From the NCBI RefSeq assembly GCF_002549775.1, contig NZ_NMTR01000001.1, positions 62,001-126,000 on the forward strand: 64,000 nt of DNA, read 5' to 3'. Source of the stretch: Faecalibacterium langellae (GTDB lineage Bacteria; Bacillota; Clostridia; Oscillospirales; Ruminococcaceae). The notes under the pieces were generated by a model. That model was not told the origin of the DNA and did not search any database. It was given only the letters and a program-made list of their open reading frames with translations. Below, in pieces: positions 25,933 through 33,671 of the stretch; the stretch's first letter is position 1; each line of letters opens with the position of its first letter. A program made the translations under genes and the position numbers.

Positions 25933-26822
25933 TATGTATCTCCTTCCACTTTTCGTTTGGATCTTAGAACATCATCAAAAACATCTTTTCGGACACGTTT
26001 TGCCCGCCCTACATCAATTGTGGGAATTCCTTCCTCACGAATCCATGTAACAAGGGCGGTGCGGCTGATGCCGTAGAAGTCTTGAATCTCTTGAAAACTG
26101 TAATATTTGCCGCTTTTGGGAGATTGCAGTTTCAATGGAGGATCTTCTGGAACATCTTCGGCCTGTGGCTGAACCTGATATGTAGATTGACTGAGAAGCC
26201 ATGTTTCAAAGCTGGCTTTGGTAATGCGCCGCCTGTCGGCCACACGCTCAATAACGAAACAGTCCCGATATTTTTTACAGTCGAGAATCCAGTAGACCTT
26301 TTCTCTTGGAATACCGAGCAGTTTTGCCATCTCCGGGATGGAGATGGTTTGTGCTTCAATCTCCCGGTCACGCTCTCGATCAGCCACAGTGCGGTGGCGG
26401 CTTTGTGACCGATACCAACGCTCAAATTCCTCTTTCGGAATCCGCATCCAGAAGTCTACCGTTTCTGCTTTCAACTTTCCCTGACGGATGAGTGTATAGA
26501 CAGTGTCAGAGTCTACCTTTAATATTTCAGCAACTTCCAAAATAGAATATGACCGCTTGCAAAGTTCCTCGCCCGGTGGAGGACCATTGACCTTATGGTA
26601 TTTGACCTGATTGGCGTACCATTTTTCAAAACTGGAAATAACGATACGCATTTTGTCGTTTATCAGAATGACGTCAAAGAAATTCTTATGAAGCAGCCAA
26701 TAACTATCCGTTTTGCCGAGACCGAGAAGATGCTGCATCTCACGAACCGACATGGTTGTTTTAGCGGTGGTAGGTTCGGCTTTTCCGTATAAGGTAGCCG
26801 AAATATTCTGCACATCATCCAT
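25932..26822 (-). CDS. DNA-binding protein with four excisionase-like HTH modules
   Basis: A 296-aa protein made of four tandem MerR/excisionase-type helix-turn-helix units: about 20-65 (MSVREMQHLLGLGKTDSYWL), 88-130 (SYSILEVAEILKVDSDTVYTL), 155-205 (ISIPEMAKLLGIPREKVYWI) and 240-285 (YYSFQEIQDFYGISRTALVTW). Each has the short wing that follows in Xis proteins. The start at 26822 has GGAGG 8 bases ahead. It is translationally coupled to the integrase, so it probably directs excision by binding several arm sites at once. Four modules in one chain is unusual; Xis proteins normally have one. Confidence 0.8.
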   Translation of the reverse strand: MDDVQNISATLYGKAEPTTAKTTMSVREMQHLLGLGKTDSYWLLHKNFFDVILINDKMRIVISSFEKWYANQVKYHKVNGPPPGEELCKRSYSILEVAEILKVDSDTVYTLIRQGKLKAETVDFWMRIPKEEFERWYRSQSRHRTVADRERDREIEAQTISIPEMAKLLGIPREKVYWILDCKKYRDCFVIERVADRRRITKASFETWLLSQSTYQVQPQAEDVPEDPPLKLQSPKSGKYYSFQEIQDFYGISRTALVTWIREEGIPTIDVGRAKRVRKDVFDDVLRSKRKVEGDT

Positions 26823-26842
26823 GAAGGACACCTCCATCTATG

Positions 26843-26876
26843 TAAAAACTTAGCCGGGATTTCTCGTCCCGGCTAA
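26843..26876 (-). terminator. Rho-independent terminator
   Basis: TTAGCCGGGA (26850-26859) pairs with TCCCGGCTAA (26867-26876); the minus strand continues with AGTTTTTACA. Confidence 0.75.
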
Positions 26877-26910
26877 AGAATAGCAGATTTCGCTTGAAAT
26901 GTTGAGGATG

Positions 26911-27156
26911 TCAAACAGCAGGATTGGGTTCGATAATGCCATCGTTCAGCCACGCATCGAAGCTGGTTTTGGAGATACGATAGGCACCACCAACTTTGAA
27001 CCAGCGGAATTCATTCTGTTTCAGCAGACGACAGACGGTGGGGCGGCTTAAAATCAGCATTGCCATCAGATCTTCAATCGTGTAACAGCGGATATCCTGT
27101 ACTACGGGCGTGGGGGTGGAAGATGCAGTAGGTATTTTTTCTTCGCAATTATTCAT
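26911..27156 (-). CDS. Excisionase-type HTH protein
   Basis: An 81-aa protein with a single MerR/Xis-like winged helix ('RCYTIEDLMAMLILSRPTVCRLLKQNEFRWFKVGGAYRISKTSFDAWL'), after a disordered 20-residue lead. The size and the 'KVGGAYRI' wing are characteristic of conjugative-element excisionases. AGAGG lies upstream. A terminator separates it from the four-HTH protein and integrase, so it may be expressed independently. Confidence 0.82.
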   Translation of the reverse strand: MNNCEEKIPTASSTPTPVVQDIRCYTIEDLMAMLILSRPTVCRLLKQNEFRWFKVGGAYRISKTSFDAWLNDGIIEPNPAV

Positions 27157-27186
27157 GGGATAAAACCTCTTTAATTATACATTGAG

Positions 27187-27972
27187 TTAAAACTTGAGCG
27201 GCAGTGCGGCCCGGCGGCTTCCACCATTATAAATAGTATAGACCTGCTGAAGGTACTTCGTCTTGCCGGGAAGGCTTACGCCTGCGGTTCGAGCAAGGCG
27301 AAAAATCGTGAACGCATCGACCTGCCGCAGTTTGGCAATCAAGCGGCCTTTGTTATATTCGGAGTGATACAGTTCTACAAAGCGGCAGATGCCGAGCAGG
27401 TTTGCGGAACTCATGGAATCAGGTTCGCCGTTCCAAGCGTTCAGCAAAACATCAAGGGATTCGATATACAGTTCCGGACCCAGCCGGATGAATTCGTGAT
27501 AGGCGGTTGCAATGCAGCTGATCCGCTGCTTGCCCCGGCCTTCTTCAAAAGAAAGATGAACGCCAGCCAATTCGGTGGCCTGCTGGAATGCAACGGCAGC
27601 AGGCTCCCCTGCAAAAATCAGGGCACGGAGCTTCTGCCCTGCACTCAGCCGTTCCGAAAGGCCTGTCTGCTGTGCAAACAGGAGGGCTTCTTCTCGTTCT
27701 GTCATACCAAAATAAACCTTGCAGCGAATCTGCAAATCTTCGCCGCCGTTCAGAAATTTCCGTGCAGCGATGGTGTTCTGTCCGTCCATCACATAGTAGT
27801 GACCATCCCGGAAGCTGATCTTCGGCTCATTGGCAACCCGCTCGTCAAATTCTTTTGCGATGCGGGCAACACGAGCGGGGTGAAGAGCACGCTGATAAGT
27901 GTCGCGCGGCACGACCAGTTCGCTGCTGTTCAGGCACATCTCATGGTAAGGTTTTACAACTGCGTTCATCAT
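27187..27972 (-). CDS. ParB N-terminal-like (DUF6551-like) protein
   Basis: A 261-aa protein whose N-terminal third resembles a ParB/Srx nuclease-like domain ('LVVPRDTYQRALHPARVARIAKEFD', 'YYVMDGQNTIAARKFL'), followed by an alpha-helical region. Such proteins are common in ICE and plasmid leading regions, where their role is unclear. Its ATG overlaps the MazF stop (ATGA), with GGAGG in front, so the two are co-translated. It could be the neutralising or regulatory partner of the MazF-like protein, but it does not look like a MazE antitoxin. Confidence 0.65.
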   Translation of the reverse strand: MMNAVVKPYHEMCLNSSELVVPRDTYQRALHPARVARIAKEFDERVANEPKISFRDGHYYVMDGQNTIAARKFLNGGEDLQIRCKVYFGMTEREEALLFAQQTGLSERLSAGQKLRALIFAGEPAAVAFQQATELAGVHLSFEEGRGKQRISCIATAYHEFIRLGPELYIESLDVLLNAWNGEPDSMSSANLLGICRFVELYHSEYNKGRLIAKLRQVDAFTIFRLARTAGVSLPGKTKYLQQVYTIYNGGSRRAALPLKF

Positions 27973-28736
27973 AAAGGAACCTCCTTCTTCTTTTGCAGAA
28001 AATCAATTCCTGATTGGATAATCAAACCGATTTTCTTCTTTTCGTTATCGGATAAGCGGAAACTGGAATACCGTTCATAACAGATATTCCAGCGGAACAT
28101 AAGCGATTGAAGTGCATCATCCAGTTCTGCGACCATGAACTCAACAGAAGATTCCGTCGGGGTGGAGAGCATCCTTTCCGATATCTGCTCAATGCTATGT
28201 AGATCGCCTTTTGTGTGCTTGGCGAGAGCAGGGGGCTGACTGTTCAGCACCCGAAGATTCTGAAACTGCTGGGAGAGCAGCTCTTTTGCAGCGGCGAGAA
28301 CATCCTCCTGCGGAGGAGCCGTAAGGTATTTTCGGAATGACTTGTATCCAATGAACCCAAAGCTGTATTGCAGACACACTGACACTTGCCGCATTTCATA
28401 TTTGGACAGGTGCCCAAGGTAGCTTAACACTCTGGATTTATCTGCGGGGCGCGGGCTTTCGCAAATCGCCATAGATGGCGCACTCAAAAAACGATTGTGT
28501 AGAATAAAATGCGTTGGCATATTTCGCTTTTTGATCTGTGTTGTCAGCGGAACGACCAGAAGAACATTGGAGTAAAAATTACCGTCATCGTTCTGGACAA
28601 CAATGGCAGGTCGGATGCCGCCTTGCTCGGAACCGCTGTAAGGATTCAGATCCATCATGTAGACATCCCCGCGCTTGTACATCCAGTTTGCGGGCATAGG
28701 CGGATACGCTTTCTCTTTTTTGCCTCGTGTAGCCAA
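27969..28736 (-). CDS. PemK/MazF-family toxin-like protein with C-terminal extension
   Basis: A 255-aa protein. Residues 20-130 form a PemK/MazF domain ('KRGDVYMMDLNPYSGSEQGGIRPAIVVQND', 'NVLLVVPLTTQI'), the usual mRNA interferase fold; a helical extension of about 120 residues follows, doubling the normal length. It starts at TTG with AAAGGAG 10 bases away. No MazE-like gene lies upstream, which is where an antitoxin is normally found. It follows a very long leader (see 28793-29240). Confidence 0.8.
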   Translation of the reverse strand: MATRGKKEKAYPPMPANWMYKRGDVYMMDLNPYSGSEQGGIRPAIVVQNDDGNFYSNVLLVVPLTTQIKKRNMPTHFILHNRFLSAPSMAICESPRPADKSRVLSYLGHLSKYEMRQVSVCLQYSFGFIGYKSFRKYLTAPPQEDVLAAAKELLSQQFQNLRVLNSQPPALAKHTKGDLHSIEQISERMLSTPTESSVEFMVAELDDALQSLMFRWNICYERYSSFRLSDNEKKKIGLIIQSGIDFLQKKKEVPL

Positions 28737-28770
28737 TTTGGATTGCTCCTTTCTATCCGTATATGTAACA

Positions 28771-28792
28771 GTGGGCTGCTCGCACAGCCCAC
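28771..28792 (-). other. Leader hairpin before the mazF-like gene
   Basis: GTGGGCTG pairs perfectly with CAGCCCAC around a 6-base loop, without a T-tract, just upstream of the ribosome site. It may control translation. Confidence 0.45.
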
Positions 28793-29240
28793 CCTACTAT
28801 CTCAAACAGCAAATTGCTGTGATTTATAGTTCTATGCCTTTCCGTATTTGTCCCCGACATCCCCGGAAAACGAAAACTCAGTTTTCGTGTGGGAAATCTT
28901 TCAGCCGTCCGGCAGCGTACCGAATCCATAGGGTTCTCACCTCTCCGTGGTTCACACCGAGCTGCCCGAAGGCAGAAGTATCATTATTCTGTGATGAATC
29001 GTAGCTATGGAGAAGCTGTCATCCATTTACCGTCAACCTACCGCTCATTCCCTCAGTGGGAGATCATCGCATTTGTTACGGACGTGGCTCATCATCACAG
29101 GAATGTGACTGAAGAATGCGTGTTCAATTTTCAAGGGGCGGATGCCAGATGTTGTCTGGCTTGCTTATAGTATAGCGGCTCAAATTGTGAAATGCGTGGG
29201 CCTCGTAGGCCTACCTTGTAGGCCTATTTCTGGAAGAAAA
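28793..29240 (-). other. Gene-free stretch, possible structured leader RNA
   Basis: No convincing coding frame on either strand over about 450 bases. Local dyads include a perfect palindrome at 28870-28888 and CTGCC-CGAA-GGCAG near 28962-28975. If transcribed toward the mazF-like gene from the region near 29,190 (a weak TTTCAC-N17-TATAAG on the minus strand), it would be an unusually long leader. It does not match a T-box or any riboswitch that I recognise. Confidence 0.35.
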
Positions 29241-29255
29241 TTCCAAACCCTGAAA

Positions 29256-29540
29256 TTACAGCAGTTGCTTTATGGAAGAAAGAATGCTGATGGCAGTGTC
29301 GATTTCCTCTTTGGCAAAATCATTAGAAGGGCCAATACCGGTTAAAAGAAAGTCCGTGCTGGTGTGCAACTCATTTGAAAGATCAATAAGAAGTTCTAAG
29401 GAGCAAGCAACTGTGCCACGCTCAATTCGGCTAATATGACCTTTATTTACATTTACTCGATATGCAAGCTCATCTTGGGTAAGATTGCGAACTTTCCGAA
29501 GATTGCTGACACGCTGACCAAATTCTTTCGTACTGAACAT
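29256..29540 (-). CDS. XRE family HTH regulator
   Basis: A 94-aa protein with an N-terminal lambda-repressor-like helix-turn-helix ('FGQRVSNLRKVRNLTQDELAYRVNVNKGHISRIERG') and a short helical C-terminus. AAAGGACC precedes the ATG at 29540. It is probably a repressor of element transfer or excision genes, given its place ahead of the mazF-parB-xis-int genes. It lacks an ImmA-type protease partner next door. Confidence 0.85.
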   Translation of the reverse strand: MFSTKEFGQRVSNLRKVRNLTQDELAYRVNVNKGHISRIERGTVACSLELLIDLSNELHTSTDFLLTGIGPSNDFAKEEIDTAISILSSIKQLL

Positions 29541-29708
29541 AATGAAGGTCCTTTCCGCCGGATGCGGAGGTTGAGGACACTTCACTGTGGGACAGTTTAC
29601 GGGCTTTTCTCAGCGAAAAAAAGACGCATTAAAAGAAAAGGTTACCGATACCTTTCCATCCGAAAATGGAAAGCAGTATAAGTATCCTCGGCCTTTAATG
29701 CATCTCAG

Positions 29709-29827
29709 GCTTTCGATATGTTTTTATTCGGACGAATCGAAAGCCTTGGAAAATTGCCAAAAAAGAAAAACCTCGTGTGGTAGCTTACAAGGCAGCGATT
29801 CGTGCCGTATAAGCATATCACACGAGG
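29709..29827 (-). terminator. Two hairpins, the first with a T-tract
   Basis: CCTCGTGTG (29771-29779) pairs with CACACGAGG (29819-29827), followed on the minus strand by TTTTTCTTTTTT, which fits a terminator of the SARP-like gene. A second stem GGCTTTCGAT/ATCGAAAGCC lies around 29711-29749. No gene is seen between 29,541 and 29,957. Confidence 0.6.
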
Positions 29828-29828
29828 G

Positions 29829-29957
29829 TCTTACGAAAGTCTTATGAACATCTCACAAAAGTCACATAGGGCCATTTTTATCCTATTTAGGGAATCTCCT
29901 GAGAAATTTTATGTCACATGAAAGTCTCTTGAACATCTCATGAAGGTCTTATGAGAA
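29829..29957. repeat. Two arrays of four 11-bp direct repeats (probable SARP operators)
   Basis: Array 1 (29829-29872) reads TCTTACGAAAG, TCTTATGAACA, TCTCACAAAAG, TCACATAGGGC. Array 2 (29914-29957) reads TCACATGAAAG, TCTCTTGAACA, TCTCATGAAGG, TCTTATGAGAA. Exact 11-bp spacing with a conserved heptamer is the known binding pattern of OmpR/SARP-type activators, and such a protein is encoded right next to them. Confidence 0.7.
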
Positions 29958-31283
29958 TTATTCGCAGCTATCACCTAATGAAGTACACAATTCTTTATAT
30001 TCTTCGGTGGTGAGGTGCTGCTTTGCTAATTGATACTCGTTTGAGGCCAATTCATCCATTCCTTGAACTTTAAGGGAGTGAATCAGCCAGTAGTATCCTC
30101 TGGAGTTTTCAGGGACGATTGCCAGAGACCTTGCAGCATACTGATTCAGCAAATCATAAGAATGCAGCGCATTCAGTTGCTTCAGGAGTTCATTCACGGC
30201 GCCAACATAAGCAATATGATACTTTGCCGCAAACTGAATAAGCCAATGTTCCCCGTCAGCAGAAGAAAGAATTTTTCCACAATAGAGGTCGATCGCATTT
30301 TTTAACAGTTCTACCCGGTTGATAACGGAAGATGCTTTCGAGGCCAACTGGATAAGATCGTCAAATTGCTGATAGTCCGTCATAATATGAAGATCAGGGT
30401 TGAATTGATAACCGGAAGCGGTAGATACAATAAGCTCTTTTTCTGAAATAAGACCGAATGTTTGCCGGAGGCGATAAATCAGATTTCTCATATTCTTAGC
30501 AGGATTCGTTGAATCATCAGGCCAAAGAGCTTGCGCAATTTCCAGCGATGAGTGAGCTTTCTTACCTGAAATCAAAAGATAGGTTAGCAAGCGGCTGATT
30601 TTTGGGGATTTCAGATCGGCTTCTCGCAGGATGCCGTGGGAGGTGTAAATCTTCAGTTCGCCAAAGAGACTGACAAAAACATCATGGCTGCTCTCGATGT
30701 TTTCTGGAGCGAAGGCCATGTTCAGACCGTCATTCATCTTTTTGTCTTTGTAAGCAACGAGAAGAACATACGCCAACAGCCGCAGAATACTCGTTTCGGA
30801 AATGTACCGCTTGGGATTGCGTACCGCAAGTAGAGCGACAGGGCGCGGCTCCAGAGAAGCACCAAGGACAGATTGGATTCCCAGACGCTGATAGAGATTA
30901 TACTCCGCAGGATAGGTGTTTTTTACTTCTTCTGCATCAGGAACGATCATCGGTTTCCCATGGCGCACGGCCTGTACCCATCGGTCAAGAAATTCAGCAG
31001 ATTCAAACTCCTCCGTCAAGATGGTTGTTTTATCTTCAGAACTATCATTATACCACCAGAATGGTGTCCAGATTTTCAAGTCCAAATCTACTTGGATAAG
31101 ACCACACCAATCGGCATCGTAGAATTTGCACGCTGCCTTTAGAATCTGTCGGGCAACTTCTTCTGGCGAATGTTGGTCATAACATAGTTGAGATTCCAAA
31201 GCCTTCACAGTGTGTTCAATGTCAAGCGCACGCTGAATATCATCAAAATTGCGTTCTTCGTATTCCGATGTAGACTGCAACAT
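29958..31283 (-). CDS. SARP-like activator: GAF-like sensor, winged helix and BTAD domain
   Basis: A 441-aa protein. The N-terminal 170 residues look like a GAF-type sensor ('ARQILKAACKFYDADWCGLIQVDLDLKIW', 'SVLGASLEPRPVALLAVRNP'); residues about 205-300 form an OmpR-type winged helix ('FGELKIYTSHGI', 'LEIAQALWPDDSTNPAKNMRNLIYRLRQTFG'); the remainder is a bacterial transcriptional activation (BTAD) helical repeat. The ATG at 31283 follows GGAGG. It lies just beyond a hairpin with a T-tract, so its expression is probably controlled by read-through, and the 11-bp repeat arrays next to its 3' end are its likely targets. Confidence 0.8.
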   Translation of the reverse strand: MLQSTSEYEERNFDDIQRALDIEHTVKALESQLCYDQHSPEEVARQILKAACKFYDADWCGLIQVDLDLKIWTPFWWYNDSSEDKTTILTEEFESAEFLDRWVQAVRHGKPMIVPDAEEVKNTYPAEYNLYQRLGIQSVLGASLEPRPVALLAVRNPKRYISETSILRLLAYVLLVAYKDKKMNDGLNMAFAPENIESSHDVFVSLFGELKIYTSHGILREADLKSPKISRLLTYLLISGKKAHSSLEIAQALWPDDSTNPAKNMRNLIYRLRQTFGLISEKELIVSTASGYQFNPDLHIMTDYQQFDDLIQLASKASSVINRVELLKNAIDLYCGKILSSADGEHWLIQFAAKYHIAYVGAVNELLKQLNALHSYDLLNQYAARSLAIVPENSRGYYWLIHSLKVQGMDELASNEYQLAKQHLTTEEYKELCTSLGDSCE

Positions 31284-31298
31284 GATAATGCCTCCAAC

Positions 31299-31356
31299 AA
31301 AAAAGCACAGCATTCTAGCTTCATCCGCTCTATACGGTGAAGTCAAATGCTGTGCT
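31299..31356 (-). terminator. Terminator/attenuator directly before the SARP ribosome site
   Basis: A perfect 11-bp stem (31304-31314 with 31346-31356) followed on the minus strand by TTTTT, and only then by GGAGG and the SARP start codon. It may be the end of the XRE transcript or an attenuator. Confidence 0.65.
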
Positions 31357-31391
31357 GTATTTTATCATGCAACCGCAAGAGCTGAATGAAA

Positions 31392-31703
31392 TTACTTTTT
31401 TACGATGGTTTTGATAAATGCAGCAAGTGCATTTATCTGCTCGGAATCGAATTGCTGGAGTTGATCGGTAAGAGCATTCATTCCATTGGAAGGTTCCTCA
31501 CTGAAATTGAAAAATTCCTGTGGAGTTACGTTGAGGTACTCACATATATAAAAGAAGTTCGACATGGTAGGAAAGGTAGTTCCACATTCGATTGCACGAA
31601 TATATCCGGGATTTTGCCCAATGGAAAGACTCATGTCTCTCGCAGATACTCCCTTTTTCGTGCGCAGTTCAGCGAGCCGCTTGGAAAACTGTTCTTCGTA
31701 CAT
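31392..31703 (-). CDS. XRE family HTH regulator
   Basis: A 103-aa protein with a lambda-repressor-type HTH ('FSKRLAELRTKKGVSARDMSLSIGQNPGYIRAIECG') in which the second and third helices are clear. It precedes the SARP-like gene on the same strand and diverges from a small unknown gene. It probably represses one or both. The ATG at 31703 is preferred over an upstream TTG. Confidence 0.85.
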   Translation of the reverse strand: MYEEQFSKRLAELRTKKGVSARDMSLSIGQNPGYIRAIECGTTFPTMSNFFYICEYLNVTPQEFFNFSEEPSNGMNALTDQLQQFDSEQINALAAFIKTIVKK

Positions 31704-31781
31704 GAGCAACCACCATCCTTCTTTACTCTATTGTAGTCTAGAGGACAGTCAAAAATGAGTGGTTGAATCTATAATTTTTAA

Positions 31782-31810
31782 TTGAAATAATCAACTATGC
31801 GTGATAGAAT
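31782..31810 (+). promoter_or_regulatory. Promoter of the small gene at 31854
   Basis: TTGAAA (31782-31787), 17-base spacer, TAGAAT (31805-31810). Confidence 0.6.
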
Positions 31811-31853
31811 ATTTATCAAGCCGATTGGATGCTTTGGAAGGGCTGGGGGGAAA

Positions 31854-32066
31854 ATGATCGACTATAATGAAATAAGCTACACGGAAATTGAAGATTGTAT
31901 CGAGGACGCAAAGAAAGGGTTGCTTAGTCCATATTGGCAAGGATACGCAGAAAGAGAAGTTGATTCTTTGAGACTGACTGATGGCTCGTTGCCTGAGCGA
32001 GCCGAACAGTTATATAAAGAACTGAAAACAATCCTGCATGAAGTTCACCAGATAACGGATGACTGA
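31854..32066 (+). CDS. Small protein of unknown function
   Basis: A 70-aa acidic, helical protein (MIDYNEISYTEIEDCIEDAK...), with GGGGGGAAA before the ATG and a good promoter upstream. I do not recognise the family. It lies at the left edge of the cargo region, divergent from the XRE gene; a small antirepressor or antitoxin is possible, without direct support. Confidence 0.55.
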   Translation: MIDYNEISYTEIEDCIEDAKKGLLSPYWQGYAEREVDSLRLTDGSLPERAEQLYKELKTILHEVHQITDD

Positions 32067-32323
32067 AGAATTTAGTTTTCTAAGATTATATCCAAAAAAC
32101 GCAAAATGACGCACAGCTGTAGCTTTTTGCGCGGCGCCGGTGCGGCGGACAGAAAAAATGGCTGTTCGCACAATTATGTGGAGCGCGAGTAGATTGAATT
32201 TTGTATAAAATGACGGAACGAAATCTCCTTTATAGTGGGGACATTAAGTGAATTTTTAATAAATAACGATGGTGCGACGAGATGCGAAAATTGCTATTAA
32301 CCGAAAATTTTGAAAAAGAAGGC

Positions 32324-32411
32324 TTGACAAGCGTAATTAAATGTGTTATTATTTCAATAGTTAATAATGGAAAATTGTATATTGACGAAGTATACCCTTT
32401 TGTGGTAGAAT
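32324..32411 (+). promoter_or_regulatory. Tandem promoters ahead of the defence island
   Basis: P1: TTGACA (32324-32329), 17 bases, TATTAT (32347-32352). P2: TTGACG (32382-32387), 18 bases, TAGAAT (32406-32411). They lie in an AT-rich, gene-free stretch (32067-32570) and drive a leader that ends in a terminator. Confidence 0.65.
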
Positions 32412-32457
32412 CCAGTTGTCTTCAGGACAAGTGGATTCATTGGTGTACAAACTTGGG

Positions 32458-32491
32458 CCTGTAAGACAAAAAGTCTTGCAGGTCTTTTTTT
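32458..32491 (+). terminator. Leader terminator/attenuator
   Basis: CCTGTAAGAC (32458-32467) pairs with GTCTTGCAGG (32473-32482), followed by TCTTTTTTT. It stops a transcript of about 70-130 bases from the two promoters unless read through. Another small stem (GTTGTC/GGACAAG near 32,415-32,435) precedes it. Confidence 0.75.
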
Positions 32492-32570
32492 GTTTCCTTT
32501 GACATCAATGCAATCGTTCCTCAGCAGAGCCGATCATCTGCGGAGGACGAAAGAGAACGGAGAGAATACT

Positions 32571-32867
32571 ATGATTCAGGTGTTATCCAAAAAGAAGAAG
32601 GATTTTCTGGCGTGCTGCACTTATGTGACCGAAGTGGAGTTTGAAGTTGCAGAAGATGGTCAGCCTACCCGCTGGCTGTGTTACAGCGATGCGGACTTTG
32701 CCGGCTTCATCGTGACGGACCGCAGTGCGATGATGGACGAGTCGAAACCGACGGAGTATTACCAGCAGATGCAGGTCCTGGAGGAGTACGAGGATCTGGA
32801 GACGGCAAAAGGGTCGAAGTACTATGACCTGTTTGCCCAGATGCAGGAAATTGCCGAGGAAAGCTGA
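32571..32867 (+). CDS. Small unknown protein
   Basis: A 98-aa acidic protein (MIQVLSKKKKDFLACCTYVTEVEFEVAEDG...) with GGAGA upstream of the ATG at 32571. No domain is recognised. It is the first gene after the attenuated leader and precedes the exonuclease gene in the same direction, so it is probably the first product of the island's transcript. Confidence 0.6.
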   Translation: MIQVLSKKKKDFLACCTYVTEVEFEVAEDGQPTRWLCYSDADFAGFIVTDRSAMMDESKPTEYYQQMQVLEEYEDLETAKGSKYYDLFAQMQEIAEES

Positions 32868-32966
32868 GACCAGTCCATAGAAGAACGTTTTATCGGACAG
32901 ATAAAAGCGTAGAATCATGTCAGAAAATCAACCGAAAACTGTGGGAAGCGAAAAGGGGTACTGCAA

Positions 32967-33650
32967 ATGAGCATCTTCATTGATCTGGAAATGAACACCA
33001 CCGATGCACGTCTGGTACATAAGAAAGATCTCCGGAATGAGGTCATCGAGATCGGCGCAGTGCGGATGGACGATACGTTTCACCCGCTGGACCGCTTCCG
33101 CATTTTCGTGCGGCCCCAGTACAACGGTGTGATCGAGCGCAAGATCTACAAGCTCACCGGCATCAGCAACGGTGCCGTGAGTGATGCAGTCTCTCTGCCC
33201 GAAGCACTGGATGCGCTGGAAGCATGGTGCGGTTCGGACGGCTGCGAGATCTACGCATGGAGCACCAGCGACCTGTGCCAGCTGCGCAAGGAATGCGGCT
33301 TTAAGGGCATCGACAGCGTTTTTCTGGACGAGATGGTGCAGTGGCACGATTTTCAGGAGGACTTCCGGCAGATGCTGGGAGAGAAAAACATCCTCTCCCT
33401 CAGCAACGCCATGCACCGGGCAGGGCTGGAGCCGGAAGGCTGCCTGCACGATGCTTCGTGGGACGCTTACAACAGTGCCCGGTTGATGGAAACGGCTCAT
33501 TCTCCGAATTTTGCGGCAGATGTGGCAAAGGCACAGGCTGCCTGTTATCAGGAAGCTCCCAGAATGCAGGGCGGGCTTCCGCTTGATGTAATGAAAAAGC
33601 TGGCGGCTCTGCTGCAGAGCAGCCAGCCGGAACCCGCAATGGCGGTGTAA
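32967..33650 (+). CDS. DnaQ-like 3'-5' exonuclease
   Basis: A 227-aa DEDD-superfamily nuclease. Asp6 and Glu8 ('FIDLEMNTT') form motif I, 'YAWSTSDLCQL' carries motif II Asp, and 'CLHDASWDAYNSARLM' matches the DEDDh form of motif III. It would trim DNA or RNA from 3' ends. It sits in the defence island between an unknown small gene and the RecQ-like helicase, so degradation of invading nucleic acid is plausible. A plain proofreading role is less likely as no polymerase is near. Confidence 0.82.
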   Translation: MSIFIDLEMNTTDARLVHKKDLRNEVIEIGAVRMDDTFHPLDRFRIFVRPQYNGVIERKIYKLTGISNGAVSDAVSLPEALDALEAWCGSDGCEIYAWSTSDLCQLRKECGFKGIDSVFLDEMVQWHDFQEDFRQMLGEKNILSLSNAMHRAGLEPEGCLHDASWDAYNSARLMETAHSPNFAADVAKAQAACYQEAPRMQGGLPLDVMKKLAALLQSSQPEPAMAV

Positions 33651-33671
33651 TGGGAAGGAGCAAGGATTGTG

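Noticed and set aside
29829-29957. CRISPR-like repeat array
   Set aside because: Repeat units are 11 bp with no spacers between them and no cas genes; operator arrays fit better.
32282-32464. A 60-codon frame over the leader
   Set aside because: It spans both promoters and has no ribosome site; the region is better read as regulatory.
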